Below are positions 43,664 through 52,921 of a stretch of DNA of 64,000 nucleotides, piece after piece; the stretch's first letter is position 1; each line of letters begins with the position of its first letter. The translations under genes were made by a program, and so were the position numbers. The DNA is from Candidatus Pantoea edessiphila (lineage in GTDB: Bacteria > Pseudomonadota > Gammaproteobacteria > Enterobacterales > Enterobacteriaceae): assembly GCF_002933335.1 (NCBI RefSeq), contig NZ_PDKS01000001.1:186001-250000 (forward strand). The letters run 5' to 3'. The notes below the pieces were generated by a model. That model was not told where the DNA came from and did no database searches. It saw nothing but the letters and a program-made list of their open reading frames with translations.

Positions 43664-44212
43664 TTATTTCTTTTTAGGAGCAAGTACCATAATGATTTGA
43701 CGGCCTTCAATTCTCATAGGAAAAGATTCAATTATAGCTATATCTGAATCCTCGCATAGATCTTTTCTTATGCGATTTAAGATTTCCATACCAATTTGTT
43801 GGTGAGCCATTTCCCGACCACGAAAACGAAGAGTAACTTTTATTTTATTACCTTCCTCTAAAAAGCGAATTAAATTTCTTAATTTTATCTTATAATCGCT
43901 TTCATCTGTTCCAGGACGAAATTTCACTTCTTTAATATGAATAATTTTTTGTTTTTTTCGTTGCTCTTTACAGGATTTACTTTTTTCATAAATAAACTTT
44001 CCATAATTCATAATACGACAAACTGGCGGTTCAGCATTAGGACTGATCTCAACTAGATCAGCACCAACTTCTTCAGCTTTCCTTAGTGCTTCTTGTAAAC
44101 TAATAACACCAATCTGTTCACCATTAAATCCTGTTAAACGCACTTCAGTTGCATTAATTTCATTATTAATACGATCTGAGCGAATCAATTGTGTTCTTTT
44201 TATGCCTTTAAT
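43664..44212 (-). CDS. infC: Translation initiation factor IF-3, AUU start
   Basis: IF-3 discriminates against non-canonical start codons and keeps the 30S subunit free. I place the start at ATT 44212 (plus-strand AAT 44210-44212), giving 182 aa beginning [16 protein letters not shown], collinear with E. coli IF-3 (180 aa), which also starts at AUU. GGAGGA in the end of thrS lies seven bases upstream. A TTG at 44188 would remove eight conserved positions. Both IF-3 domains are present, with the linker near [11 protein letters not shown] and the C-terminal [13 protein letters not shown]. The rare codon would let IF-3 repress its own translation. Confidence 0.95.
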   Translation of the reverse strand: MKGIKRTQLIRSDRINNEINATEVRLTGFNGEQIGVISLQEALRKAEEVGADLVEISPNAEPPVCRIMNYGKFIYEKSKSCKEQRKKQKIIHIKEVKFRPGTDESDYKIKLRNLIRFLEEGNKIKVTLRFRGREMAHQQIGMEILNRIRKDLCEDSDIAIIESFPMRIEGRQIIMVLAPKKK

Positions 44213-44226
44213 ACTTTATTCCTCCA
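44210..44226 (-). promoter_or_regulatory. infC: infC ribosome-binding site with AUU start codon
   Basis: On the minus strand GGAGGAATAAAGTATT joins the thrS stop, a strong Shine-Dalgarno and the AUU initiator. The start lies three bases after the thrS stop. Such an AUU start is the known basis of IF-3 autoregulation in E. coli. Confidence 0.9.
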
Positions 44227-46144
44227 TTTGTTGAACTTTTCTAGTATAAATTTCTTTCTTTAATTTTTGAATAAAAATGTTAACATCCATTAATCCTAGA
44301 TCTTTTCCACAACAAGTTCGTACAGATATCTTGTTTTTTTTTATTTCTTCTTCTCCATATATTAATATATAAGGAATGCGATTTATTGTATGTTCACGAA
44401 TTTTAAATCCTAACTTTTTGCTTCTTAGATCAGATATGGCCCTAAATCCTTCATTATATAATTGAGATGTTAAATTTTCGACATATTTTATGTATTTATC
44501 AGTAACACTTGTTATCACAATTTGTATAGGTGACAACCAAGTAGGAAATAAACCTGAATATTCCTCAATTAAGATCCCTATAAAACGCTCTATCGATCCT
44601 AAAATAGCCCTGTGAATCATTACTGGAAAACGACGATGATTATTTTGATCTATGTAAGTAGCATTAAGACATTTTGGTAAAGAAAAATCTAATTGAATTG
44701 TCCCACATTGCCAAGCCCTATTAAGACAGTCAAATAGTGTAAATTCGATCTTAGGACCATAAAAAGCACCTTCTCCATGTTGTAATAAAAAATCAATATT
44801 ATTTGCTTTTAAAACACATTCTAAATTTTTTTCAGCATGATCCCATATTTTATCTGTACCTATACGTTGTTTAGGTCGAGTAGCAAGATGAACCACTATT
44901 TTTTTAAAACCAAAAATATGATATATTTCATAAATCATATTGATGCATTTATTAATTTCTTCCTTTAATTGTTCTTCCGTACAAAAAATATGAGCATCAT
45001 CCTGAGTAAAGTTGCAAACACGCATTAATCCATGTAATGCACCTGATGGTTCATTCCTATGGCAACTACCAAATTCTGCCATACGTATCGGTAAATCTCG
45101 ATAAGATTTTACTCCTTGATTAAAAATTTGCAAGTGTCCAGGACAATTCATTGGCTTTATACAATATTCATGATGTTCAATATTGACCTTAAACATTAAC
45201 TCTTGATAATTTTGCCAATGTCCTGTTTGTTCCCATATTTTACGGTCCATAAGTAATGGACTTTTGACTTCTTTATAATGATACTCACGTAATTTATCAG
45301 AAATAAATTTTTGCAGCTCGTCAAAAATAATCCATCCATTATGATGCCAAAAAATCATACCAGGAGATTCTTTTTCAATATGATACAAGTCAAGTTGTTT
45401 ACCTATTCGACGATGATCACGTTTGGAAGTTTCTTCTAGTCTATGTATATAATCGGATAATTGTTGTTTATCTGCCCAAGCAGTTCCGTAGATCCTTTGT
45501 AACATCTTATTATTTTTGTCTCCTTTCCAATAAATTCCGGAAACTTTTTGTAATTTAAAATAACGACAAAAACTAATATTAGGTACTTGTGGACCTTCGC
45601 ATATATCTAGATATTTTTCATGAATATATGTACTAATATTGTCTTCTTGGTTTACATATTCATCAAGAATTTGTAGTTTATATGTTTCACCTTTACTTAA
45701 GAATAGATTATGTGCTTCTTTATATTTAATTACTTTTTTTACTATATCATATTTAGTATTCGCTAGTTTATGCATACATTTTTCTAAAAGATCTATATCG
45801 CTATGGTTTAAATTATGCTTGATATCAAAATCGCAATAAAAATCATCATTAATTATTCGATTAGTTGCTATTTTAGATTCAGGCCATAAAGTTTTTATTG
45901 CATAACCTAACAACTGAACACATGATCTTCGAATAATTTCTAAACCTTCGGTATCTTTTATAGTAATAAAGTCAATTGTTGCATCATTATCTATGACATA
46001 AAAACAATCAACTAATTTACAGTTTACTTTACCAGCTATACAGGACTTTGCTAAAGTTTTGCTGATGTTTAAAGCAATATCCATAATACTAACAGCATTA
46101 GTGTAATAACGTGTGTTACCATCAGAAAAAGTAATTAATGGCAT
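44216..46144 (-). CDS. thrS: Threonyl-tRNA synthetase lacking editing-site histidines
   Basis: ThrS charges tRNA-Thr and normally hydrolyses mischarged Ser-tRNA-Thr. ATG 46144 (MPLITFSDGN, AAGGAT upstream) gives 642 aa, exactly the E. coli length; the longer frame to 46291 adds a spurious 49 residues. Domains are an N1 TGS domain (1-60), N2 editing (about 62-224), the class II core with zinc ligand Cys334 in NCPGH, and the C-terminal anticodon domain. In N2, E. coli His73, His77 and His186 are Arg73, Gln77 and Gln186 here, while Lys156, Asp180 and Cys182 remain. Aminoacylation should work; editing probably does not. No anticodon-like operator was recognised in the leader. Confidence 0.98.
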   Translation of the reverse strand: MPLITFSDGNTRYYTNAVSIMDIALNISKTLAKSCIAGKVNCKLVDCFYVIDNDATIDFITIKDTEGLEIIRRSCVQLLGYAIKTLWPESKIATNRIINDDFYCDFDIKHNLNHSDIDLLEKCMHKLANTKYDIVKKVIKYKEAHNLFLSKGETYKLQILDEYVNQEDNISTYIHEKYLDICEGPQVPNISFCRYFKLQKVSGIYWKGDKNNKMLQRIYGTAWADKQQLSDYIHRLEETSKRDHRRIGKQLDLYHIEKESPGMIFWHHNGWIIFDELQKFISDKLREYHYKEVKSPLLMDRKIWEQTGHWQNYQELMFKVNIEHHEYCIKPMNCPGHLQIFNQGVKSYRDLPIRMAEFGSCHRNEPSGALHGLMRVCNFTQDDAHIFCTEEQLKEEINKCINMIYEIYHIFGFKKIVVHLATRPKQRIGTDKIWDHAEKNLECVLKANNIDFLLQHGEGAFYGPKIEFTLFDCLNRAWQCGTIQLDFSLPKCLNATYIDQNNHRRFPVMIHRAILGSIERFIGILIEEYSGLFPTWLSPIQIVITSVTDKYIKYVENLTSQLYNEGFRAISDLRSKKLGFKIREHTINRIPYILIYGEEEIKKNKISVRTCCGKDLGLMDVNIFIQKLKKEIYTRKVQQMEE

Positions 46145-46727
46145 ATAACAAATATCCTTGATATTATTAATGTTAAACAAATATATCCAGTATATAGAAA
46201 GAAAATTCAATAATAATAAAGTAAAATGTACATCAATGCTACTTAAAATATTACAAAAAAACCATTTAATTATAGTAAAACATTTTTTCAATAATATTAA
46301 TAAGTAATTTTTTTACTTATTGCTTAGATAAGATAGTATAAGTTTAATATATTTATATTGTATTTGAGTAAAATTTTTATCAACATAATTGATACTAATA
46401 ATCCAAACATTTGTCATGTACAATTATTTTTGTTTTTGATTAAATAGCTAATCAATATTAAAAAATTCTTTTTAGTACAACTAATTTAAAAAAGATATTT
46501 TGCAATATACTGAAATTATATTATATGATAAACAGTTCCAATTAAATATTATTAAAATGAATAATTTTATCAATTCAAGTAATTTATTATATATACATTC
46601 AAGTAATTTATTATATATACAATAAATTTTAGCGTTTAGATATAGGTACGATATAATTTTTAATGTTCTATAAACACATAAAATTTCATTTGGTGTAGTA
46701 ATTGTAAACATTACAACGGAAGATTTC
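46145..46727. other. Gap between divergent thrS and hxpB
   Basis: This is the leader and promoter region of thrS (minus) and hxpB (plus). E. coli pfkB, yniA and yniB are absent without readable remains. It contains a 9-bp A/T hairpin (46299-46321) and a 24-base tandem duplication (46573-46620). An open frame over the duplication has no homology or SD and is not called. Confidence 0.5.
46573..46620. repeat. Tandem duplication, 2 x 24 bases
   Basis: Unit ATTCAAGTAATTTATTATAT followed by ATAC is repeated exactly at 46573-46596 and 46597-46620, upstream of hxpB. It is gene-free and probably a recent slippage product. Confidence 0.9.
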
Positions 46728-47402
46728 ATGTATTATAATAGAGATATTTCAGCAATTTTTTTTGATATGGACGGAATTATCATAGATTCTGAACCATTAT
46801 GGAACCAGGCTCAAAATGAGGTTCTTTCTAAGCTAGACATTAAAATTCCTAACACTTCTAAAACACCAGATTCAATTGGTCTAAGAATTGACCAGTCAGT
46901 ACTTATATGGTATAAACTTCTACCTAAAGATTCTAATAGACCAAGTCAAAAAGAAATTATAGATGATATTATCACTCGTGCGATGTTATTAATTGAAGAA
47001 AGGAAACCTTTATTACCAGGAGTAGAATCTGCTCTGATATTATGTAAAACATGTAATTTAAAAATAGGTCTTGCTTCTGCTTCACCTCTATTTATGTTAA
47101 AAAGAGTATTAAATACATTCGGTTTAAGTCATTATTTCGATTTGGTTATATCTGCTGAGTGTTTACCTTATAGCAAACCTCATCCGCAAATTTATATAGA
47201 TGCAGCAGCTCAACTTAACATTATTCCTCAACAATGTATCGCTATAGAAGATTCTATTAACGGAATGATTGCTACAAAAGCAGCTCTTATGAATTCAATT
47301 GTGATTCCTGCAATAGAATATCAAAATGATCCGAGATGGTGTTTGGCAAATAAAAAACTCAGAAATCTGACACAGTTAACAATTTCTCATTTAGGAATTT
47401 AA
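46728..47402 (+). CDS. hxpB: HAD-family sugar phosphatase (hexitol phosphatase B, YniC)
   Basis: This cytoplasmic haloacid dehalogenase-like phosphatase acts on 2-deoxyglucose-6-phosphate and hexitol phosphates in E. coli. It has 224 aa (E. coli YniC 222). HAD motif I is IFFDMDGIIIDSEP with the nucleophilic aspartate, motif II is in GLASASPL, motif III the lysine in YSKPHPQIY and motif IV AIEDSINGM. The helical cap lies at about residues 20-85. It may clear sugar phosphates or act as a general house-cleaning phosphatase; the true substrate here is unknown. Confidence 0.95.
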   Translation: MYYNRDISAIFFDMDGIIIDSEPLWNQAQNEVLSKLDIKIPNTSKTPDSIGLRIDQSVLIWYKLLPKDSNRPSQKEIIDDIITRAMLLIEERKPLLPGVESALILCKTCNLKIGLASASPLFMLKRVLNTFGLSHYFDLVISAECLPYSKPHPQIYIDAAAQLNIIPQQCIAIEDSINGMIATKAALMNSIVIPAIEYQNDPRWCLANKKLRNLTQLTISHLGI

Positions 47403-47655
47403 AGTAAAAATAATAATTATATTGTATAAAGATTAAAATAGTATTCATTAATTTATATTAACAGATACAATCATTACAAAATGATATTTAATCAAAAATA
47501 TAATATGAGACATATTAATTTTCTAAATTCATTAGTTCTTGTATTTATATATCTTAATAGTTTTAATTGTTAATTAATCTCACCTTGCTTTGTATTGATA
47601 TTTATTGTTGTAATAATATATATCAATATATTTAAAATATTTTTAATCATTAATA

Positions 47656-48198
47656 ATGACAGCTAATGGACATATTTTTTTTGCTTTAGCATGTGCTATT
47701 TGTGCTAAACACTTTGAACTTACTAAAGTAATTATACAAGCAGATTGGTGGCATTTGATTCCTGCTGTTTTGATTACGTGTTTAATTCCTGATATTGATC
47801 ATCCTTATTCATTAATTGGACAAAGATTGCGTTGGATTTCGCTACCCATATCGTTAATTTTTGGACACAGAGGATTTACACATAGTTTTTTAGCTTTAAT
47901 TTTCTTGTCAAGCTTCAAAATTATTTGTTTAGATAATATATCAATTCCAGATGATATATTTCAAGGTATGATAATTGGATACTGTAGCCATATTATTGCA
48001 GATGCACTTACTCCTGCAGGAGTGCCTTTATTTTGGCCATATCGTAAACGTTTCGGTATTCCTGTTATTAATAATAAAAAAAATAAAAACATTGAACAGA
48101 AAATATGTTGTTGTTTGATCGGTTTTACAATATTATTTCCAATATTTGAGCCATTATTAGTTAAATTTATTATACCACTAGCTATTAAGCTTTTTTAA
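47656..48198 (+). CDS. ydjM: YdjM-like inner-membrane metal-dependent hydrolase (DUF457)
   Basis: A 180-aa multi-pass membrane protein aligned to E. coli YdjM (196 aa) from residue 1. Conserved polar motifs are GHIFFALA, a metal-type PDIDHP near residue 48, FGHRGFTHS (about 73) and SHIIADALTPAGVP. About four hydrophobic segments are seen. The family is annotated as predicted membrane-bound metal-dependent hydrolases; its substrate is unknown. In E. coli ydjM is under LexA control, but no SOS box was recognised here. The C-terminus is shorter than in E. coli. The order hxpB-ydjM is as in E. coli. Confidence 0.9.
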   Translation: MTANGHIFFALACAICAKHFELTKVIIQADWWHLIPAVLITCLIPDIDHPYSLIGQRLRWISLPISLIFGHRGFTHSFLALIFLSSFKIICLDNISIPDDIFQGMIIGYCSHIIADALTPAGVPLFWPYRKRFGIPVINNKKNKNIEQKICCCLIGFTILFPIFEPLLVKFIIPLAIKLF

Positions 48199-48395
48199 TA
48201 TAATAAAATCCAACGGTATAACAAATTTAATTTTAATATTACATCATTCTAATAAATAATTGTTTGTAACCAATAACTCATAAATAGTACTCAACTACTA
48301 TTATAATCTAATAATATATTTATTTTTTAATTATAATAGCATGATATTATGATTCATAAAAACGATTTTAATAATTATTTTAAGGAAATAATTTA

Positions 48396-49220
48396 ATGTC
48401 GTTACAAAAGAAAATAATAAAAACTCTTGGCGTTCAATCAATAATTAATACAAAAAAAGAAATTCGTAAGAGTATTGATTTTTTAAAAAAATATCTTATA
48501 TGTCACAAAAAAATCAAATCATTAATTCTTGGAATTAGTGGAGGTCAAGATTCAACTCTTGCAGGAAAATTATGTCAATTAGCTATTTCTGAATTAAGAT
48601 CTCTCACAGGAAACAATGACTACACTTTTATTGCTTTAAGATTGCCATATGGTGATCAAATTGATGAAAAAGATTGTCAAGACGCTTTATCTTTTATACA
48701 ACCAGATCGGTGCATAAAAGTAAATATTAAAAATGCAGTTTTAGCTAGCCAACAATCTCTGAGAGATTCTGGTGTTTTTTTATCTGATTTCTTAAGAGGT
48801 AATGAAAAAGCAAGAGAACGTATGAAAGTTCAATATAGTATAGCTGGATTGAATAATGGAATTGTAATTGGCACCGATCATGCAGCAGAAGCTGTTACAG
48901 GATTTTTTACTAAATATGGTGATGCTGCTACAGATATCAATCCATTGTTTAGATTAAATAAACGTCAGATTAGACAAATATTACAAACTATGTGTTGTCC
49001 GCAACATTTATATCTGAAAAAACCTACAGCTGATTTAGAAGATAATTATCCATCTAAAGAAGACGAAGAAGTTCTAGGTATCAGTTATGATCTTATAGAT
49101 GATTATTTAGAAGGTAAAAATTTGAATATCGAACATACTAGCATTATAGAAATGCTCTACTTGAAAACTCAGCATAAACGTCATTTGCCTATTACTGTTT
49201 TCGATAATTTTTGGAAATAA
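48396..49220 (+). CDS. nadE: NH3-dependent NAD+ synthetase
   Basis: NadE amidates nicotinic acid adenine dinucleotide to NAD+ using ATP and ammonia. It has 274 aa (E. coli 275). The N-type ATP pyrophosphatase P-loop is [14 protein letters not shown] near residue 47. [18 protein letters not shown] and [20 protein letters not shown] are conserved. An SD TTAAGGAA lies upstream. It is a solitary plus-strand gene. It supplies the nicotinamide cofactors used by PntAB, Icd and FabI. Confidence 0.97.
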   Translation: MSLQKKIIKTLGVQSIINTKKEIRKSIDFLKKYLICHKKIKSLILGISGGQDSTLAGKLCQLAISELRSLTGNNDYTFIALRLPYGDQIDEKDCQDALSFIQPDRCIKVNIKNAVLASQQSLRDSGVFLSDFLRGNEKARERMKVQYSIAGLNNGIVIGTDHAAEAVTGFFTKYGDAATDINPLFRLNKRQIRQILQTMCCPQHLYLKKPTADLEDNYPSKEDEEVLGISYDLIDDYLEGKNLNIEHTSIIEMLYLKTQHKRHLPITVFDNFWK

Positions 49221-49343
49221 ATGATCTGTTTAGTTGATTATTCATTTAATATCAATTATAATCAAATTGCTTAAACATTTAAATTATTAATATCTGATTA
49301 TAGTAGTAATATATTTCCTAGTAAGTATCATATATAGTATTAT

Positions 49344-50558
49344 TTAATTATTTCCTAATATAAGATTACATGCTTTACTAAACCTTTTCATACCGATATT
49401 AATTTCTCGTTTGCTAATATTTAATGCTGGAGTAAAACGAATAACATTAGAACCGGCTACCAAAACCATTACGCCACATTCAGAAGCCTTGATACTTATT
49501 TTACTTGCTTGATAAGCTAATTTTTTATTTAAAACCGCTCCTATGAGTAATCCTATGCCTCTTATTTCCTTAAATATATTTAAATTCTGATTTATTTTTT
49601 TTAAATATGAAACAATCCACATATGACGTTCTGCCACACCATCCATAATTTTATCTTTTTTTATTAGCTCCAGTACTTTACTTGCTAAGGCACCTGCCAA
49701 GGGATTTCCTCCATATGTACTACCATGAGTACCAACTGTCATTGTTAATGCAAGGTGTTTTGTAGTTAATATAGCACCTATAGGAAAACCACCACCTAAA
49801 CCTTTAGCACTTGTTAAAATATCTGGAATCACTTTGTAATACATATATGCGTACAGTTCACCAGTTCGACCTATTCCAGTCTGCACTTCATCAAAAATCA
49901 ACAAAACATGATATTTATCACATAATGCTCTTAATTGTTTTAAAAAACAAAAATCCGCTGGATTGACTCCTCCTTCTCCTTGTATAGGTTCTATAATAAC
50001 TGCACAAGTATTTTCATTAATTAATTTAGTAACAGAACTAATATCATTGAATGATGCATGTTGAATTTCTTTAGGTAGAGGTTCAAAATATTTTGAGTAA
50101 CAAGATTTACCTCCTGTAGCAACTGTAAAAAAAGTACGTCCATGGAAACTATTTTTAAATGCTAATATGTTATTTTTATATTTCCCAAATTTATCTCTAG
50201 CTACTTTACGAGCTAATTTTAATGCGGTTTCATTTGCTTCTGCTCCGGAATTACAAAAGAAAACTTTGTCAGCAAAAGTTAAATCAACTAGTTTTTTTGC
50301 TAATCCCAAAATGGGTTCATTAGTATAACTGTTACCAATATGCCATAAATTATCTGCTTGTTTTTGTAACGTTTTTTTTAGCAATGGATGGCAGTGACCA
50401 AGTACATTAACAGCAATTCCACCTGTAAAATCTATATAATCTTTACCATTTTGATCCCAAACAATTGAACCTTTAGCGCGTACAGGTATGAATTTAGCAG
50501 GATTATAAACTGGAATCATCCATTTATCAAAATCTTCACGAAAAAATTTTATAGACAT
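49344..50558 (-). CDS. astC: Succinylornithine/acetylornithine aminotransferase (AstC type)
   Basis: A PLP-dependent class III aminotransferase of 404 aa (E. coli AstC 406; ArgD is close). It begins like AstC ([25 protein letters not shown] has the WMIPVY motif). The PLP lysine is in [14 protein letters not shown], and [15 protein letters not shown] and [12 protein letters not shown] are conserved. It sits next to nadE, the E. coli position of astC, but astADBE of the arginine catabolic pathway are absent. AstC can replace ArgD in acetylornithine and, like ArgD, succinyl-diaminopimelate transamination, so here it probably serves arginine and lysine synthesis. Naming as argD would be equally acceptable functionally. 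Confidence 0.9.
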   Translation of the reverse strand: MSIKFFREDFDKWMIPVYNPAKFIPVRAKGSIVWDQNGKDYIDFTGGIAVNVLGHCHPLLKKTLQKQADNLWHIGNSYTNEPILGLAKKLVDLTFADKVFFCNSGAEANETALKLARKVARDKFGKYKNNILAFKNSFHGRTFFTVATGGKSCYSKYFEPLPKEIQHASFNDISSVTKLINENTCAVIIEPIQGEGGVNPADFCFLKQLRALCDKYHVLLIFDEVQTGIGRTGELYAYMYYKVIPDILTSAKGLGGGFPIGAILTTKHLALTMTVGTHGSTYGGNPLAGALASKVLELIKKDKIMDGVAERHMWIVSYLKKINQNLNIFKEIRGIGLLIGAVLNKKLAYQASKISIKASECGVMVLVAGSNVIRFTPALNISKREINIGMKRFSKACNLILGNN

Positions 50559-51108
50559 AATTAATTTTCCTGCGATTCAGTTAAGAGAATACAATTAACA
50601 AAAAATATTTTAATTAAGATATTTTATTAAAATAAAAATTTGTAATGTTTATTTAAATTAGAATTTAACATATTTATAATAATTTAAAATAAATTATTTT
50701 TGATTTGTAATTTATCTGTAATATTTCAATAAAACTAATTTATCAAAATTTATATTTCTAATTAAAAATAAAGATTAAATATTTGTTATATTATAATTAA
50801 ATATATATAAGATTATTATAATGACTACAGTCTGTTTTGATATGTTATTGATTATTCCAATTATTTTGTAATAATATCTAATGAAAATTAATACAATGAA
50901 GTAATAACCAGTCTATTTTATTATCACAATAATCAAATAATATCTATCAAATAGATTACTTTAAATATTAAAAAGATCATCATTACACCAAAATACAGAA
51001 ATATATTTATAACAATTTTTGTTTAACACAATAAATCACAAATATTATTATTGATCAAAAGATGATTATTGTGTTATGGAATATTTTCATATATTTATAT
51101 ATAAAATT
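50559..51108. other. Gap at a synteny breakpoint between astC and sirB1
   Basis: Gene order on the left matches the E. coli 38-39 minute region and on the right the 27 minute region, so this gap is a rearrangement joint. No gene, mobile element or long repeat is recognisable. A 17-codon open frame beginning ATGACTACAGTCTG (50820) has no match that I recognise. Confidence 0.5.
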
Positions 51109-51912
51109 TTAATGTAAAGTTATTTTTTTTTGTTTTATTATATTTATTTGAAACTTTATCATTTCACTAATCAAGTCTTCAGGACAATGTTCAACAAAAT
51201 AAATTAAATCATTAATTGCAATATGTTCGCAGTCTAATTGAGTATAAATCAAACCGCGATCTCTAATTTCATAAGGATCATTGGGATTGATGAGTAATAA
51301 TATCTTATTAACATTCAGAGCTAATTCCATTTTTTTTTCTTCCATTAAGGCAACTTTTAATGCTGTTAGCATTTTATATATCACACTAATAGTTGTTGCT
51401 TCATCAAGATCATCTTCATGCAATTTAGCGCATGTATCAATACTTCCTTTTAGCCAAGATTCTAAAATAGATATATTGAGTGTTTCACCAGTAAATGGAT
51501 CAATTAACCAATCACAATTATCACCCCAGTCAACACGTAAAATTAATTGAGTAGGGAAAATAATTGGCATCAAAGTTAATTTTAATGCACTAGCTATATG
51601 AATCAGTATTATGCTTAAAGAAATTGCAGTACCTTGTCTAGTTTTTAATACTTTATCTAACCACAACACATCAGATAAATTATAAGTACCTTTGGCTCCT
51701 CCAAAACCCCATTTGTGATAAAAAAGTTCAAATAATTTTTTGAGTTTTATTTTTAAATTCTTTTCTGTTCCTATATGGTCTTTTGCATTATCAACTAATA
51801 ATAATAATTGGTTTTGCACAAAAGATAATGGAAAATCCGAACGAATATCAACCATAGCGTCAATAACAGCTTCGCATAACATCATTTGACTAAAGTCTAA
51901 TTTTCTAACCAA
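51109..51912 (-). CDS. sirB1: SirB1 family protein (transglutaminase-like/TPR)
   Basis: A 267-aa orthologue of E. coli SirB1/YchA (269 aa), a conserved protein of unknown activity with a transglutaminase-like fold (about residues 40-160) and TPR-like C-terminal repeats. Motifs are YNLSDVLWLDKVLKTRQG, PTQLILRVDW and the highly conserved NPNDPYEIRDRGLIY. The start is a TTG at 51912; an in-frame stop just upstream excludes a longer form, and the next ATG would lose conserved sequence. It follows prmC as sirB1 nearly does in E. coli (sirB2 lost). Its persistence in a reduced genome suggests a useful but undefined role. Confidence 0.9.
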   Translation of the reverse strand: MVRKLDFSQMMLCEAVIDAMVDIRSDFPLSFVQNQLLLLVDNAKDHIGTEKNLKIKLKKLFELFYHKWGFGGAKGTYNLSDVLWLDKVLKTRQGTAISLSIILIHIASALKLTLMPIIFPTQLILRVDWGDNCDWLIDPFTGETLNISILESWLKGSIDTCAKLHEDDLDEATTISVIYKMLTALKVALMEEKKMELALNVNKILLLINPNDPYEIRDRGLIYTQLDCEHIAINDLIYFVEHCPEDLISEMIKFQINIIKQKKITLH

Positions 51913-52087
51913 AGTTTAATATTCCCAATTATAAGTTTTTTAATATTTTATTAATAACATTATTAATGTATATGTTAAAATATACTAGTATACGTATCGA
52001 CTTGAATATCTCAAAAAATTATTACAATATGTTTGATTTCAATATATTAAGTATATTGCAAAGATATTAAGTATTATCTAATACATT

Positions 52088-52921
52088 TTATTTTGGTGAC
52101 ATTCCTAATGTAACACGTGGATTTCCTCCATAATCCTTAATTGTATTTATATTTAGATAACCATACTTTTTCATTATATATCTAACTGATTTATCTTGTT
52201 GCCAACCATGTTCTACCAAAAGCCAACATTTTTTTTTAAGCCAATCCAATGAATTTTTAATTATAATTTTTAAGTTAGATAAACCATTTTCATCAGATAC
52301 TAATGCTGTTCTAGGTTCAAAACATATATCTCCTGATTTAAGATATAAGCTGTCAGCTTCAATATATGGAGGATTACTTACAATTAAATCAAATTTATTA
52401 GGTGGCACATTATGAAACCAATCACTTAAAAAAAATGTGGCATTAATAATTTTTAGTTTTTCAGCATTGTATTGTGCAGTTTTAACTACGCTATCAATAA
52501 AATCCACACCGAAAACTTTACATTTTGGCAGTTCGCTGGCAATTGCTAATGCAATTGCTCCTGTTCCTGTTCCTAGATCAAGTACCTTTAATGATGAATT
52601 TGAAAGGTGATTTAATGACTCTATAACTATAATTTCTGTGTCAGGTCTAGGAATTATTGTATCATTAGTAACTTTCAAAGTAAGAGACCAAAATTCACAT
52701 TCTCCTAATAAGTATGCTAAAGGTTCTCCCTTAACACGTCTCATTAATATTTTTTCTAAAGATATTAATTGTGTATCAGTAATCATAAGCTCATTAAAAG
52801 CAAATAACCAAGAGCGAGATTTGCCAGTAACAAAACTCAATATTATCTGAGCATCAAGTTCTGGAGTATCACTATTATATAAAGCATTTTTAGCTTTTTT
52901 TAACCAATTATGAGTATTCAT
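52088..52921 (-). CDS. prmC: Release factor glutamine methyltransferase
   Basis: PrmC methylates the glutamine of the GGQ motif in RF1 and RF2, increasing termination efficiency. It has 277 aa, the E. coli length. The SAM-binding [14 protein letters not shown] and the catalytic NPPY in VSNPPYIE (about residue 183) are intact. Its ATG overlaps the prfA stop by four bases, so enzyme and substrate are co-translated. Confidence 0.97.
   Translation of the reverse strand: MNTHNWLKKAKNALYNSDTPELDAQIILSFVTGKSRSWLFAFNELMITDTQLISLEKILMRRVKGEPLAYLLGECEFWSLTLKVTNDTIIPRPDTEIIVIESLNHLSNSSLKVLDLGTGTGAIALAIASELPKCKVFGVDFIDSVVKTAQYNAEKLKIINATFFLSDWFHNVPPNKFDLIVSNPPYIEADSLYLKSGDICFEPRTALVSDENGLSNLKIIIKNSLDWLKKKCWLLVEHGWQQDKSVRYIMKKYGYLNINTIKDYGGNPRVTLGMSPK

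Noticed and set aside
46145-46291. 49-residue N-terminal extension of ThrS
   Set aside because: ATG 46144 has a good SD and gives exactly the family length; the extension has no counterpart.
46145-46300. Possible thrS translational operator mimicking tRNA-Thr
   Set aside because: No CGU-type anticodon-like loop is present in the thrS leader.
46481-46729. 82-codon minus-strand frame over the 24-base duplication
   Set aside because: No homology or SD, low-complexity Ile/Tyr-rich translation and overlap with the hxpB promoter region.
50820-50870. 17-codon frame MTTVCFDMLL in the astC-sirB1 gap
   Set aside because: Too short, no SD and no recognisable match.
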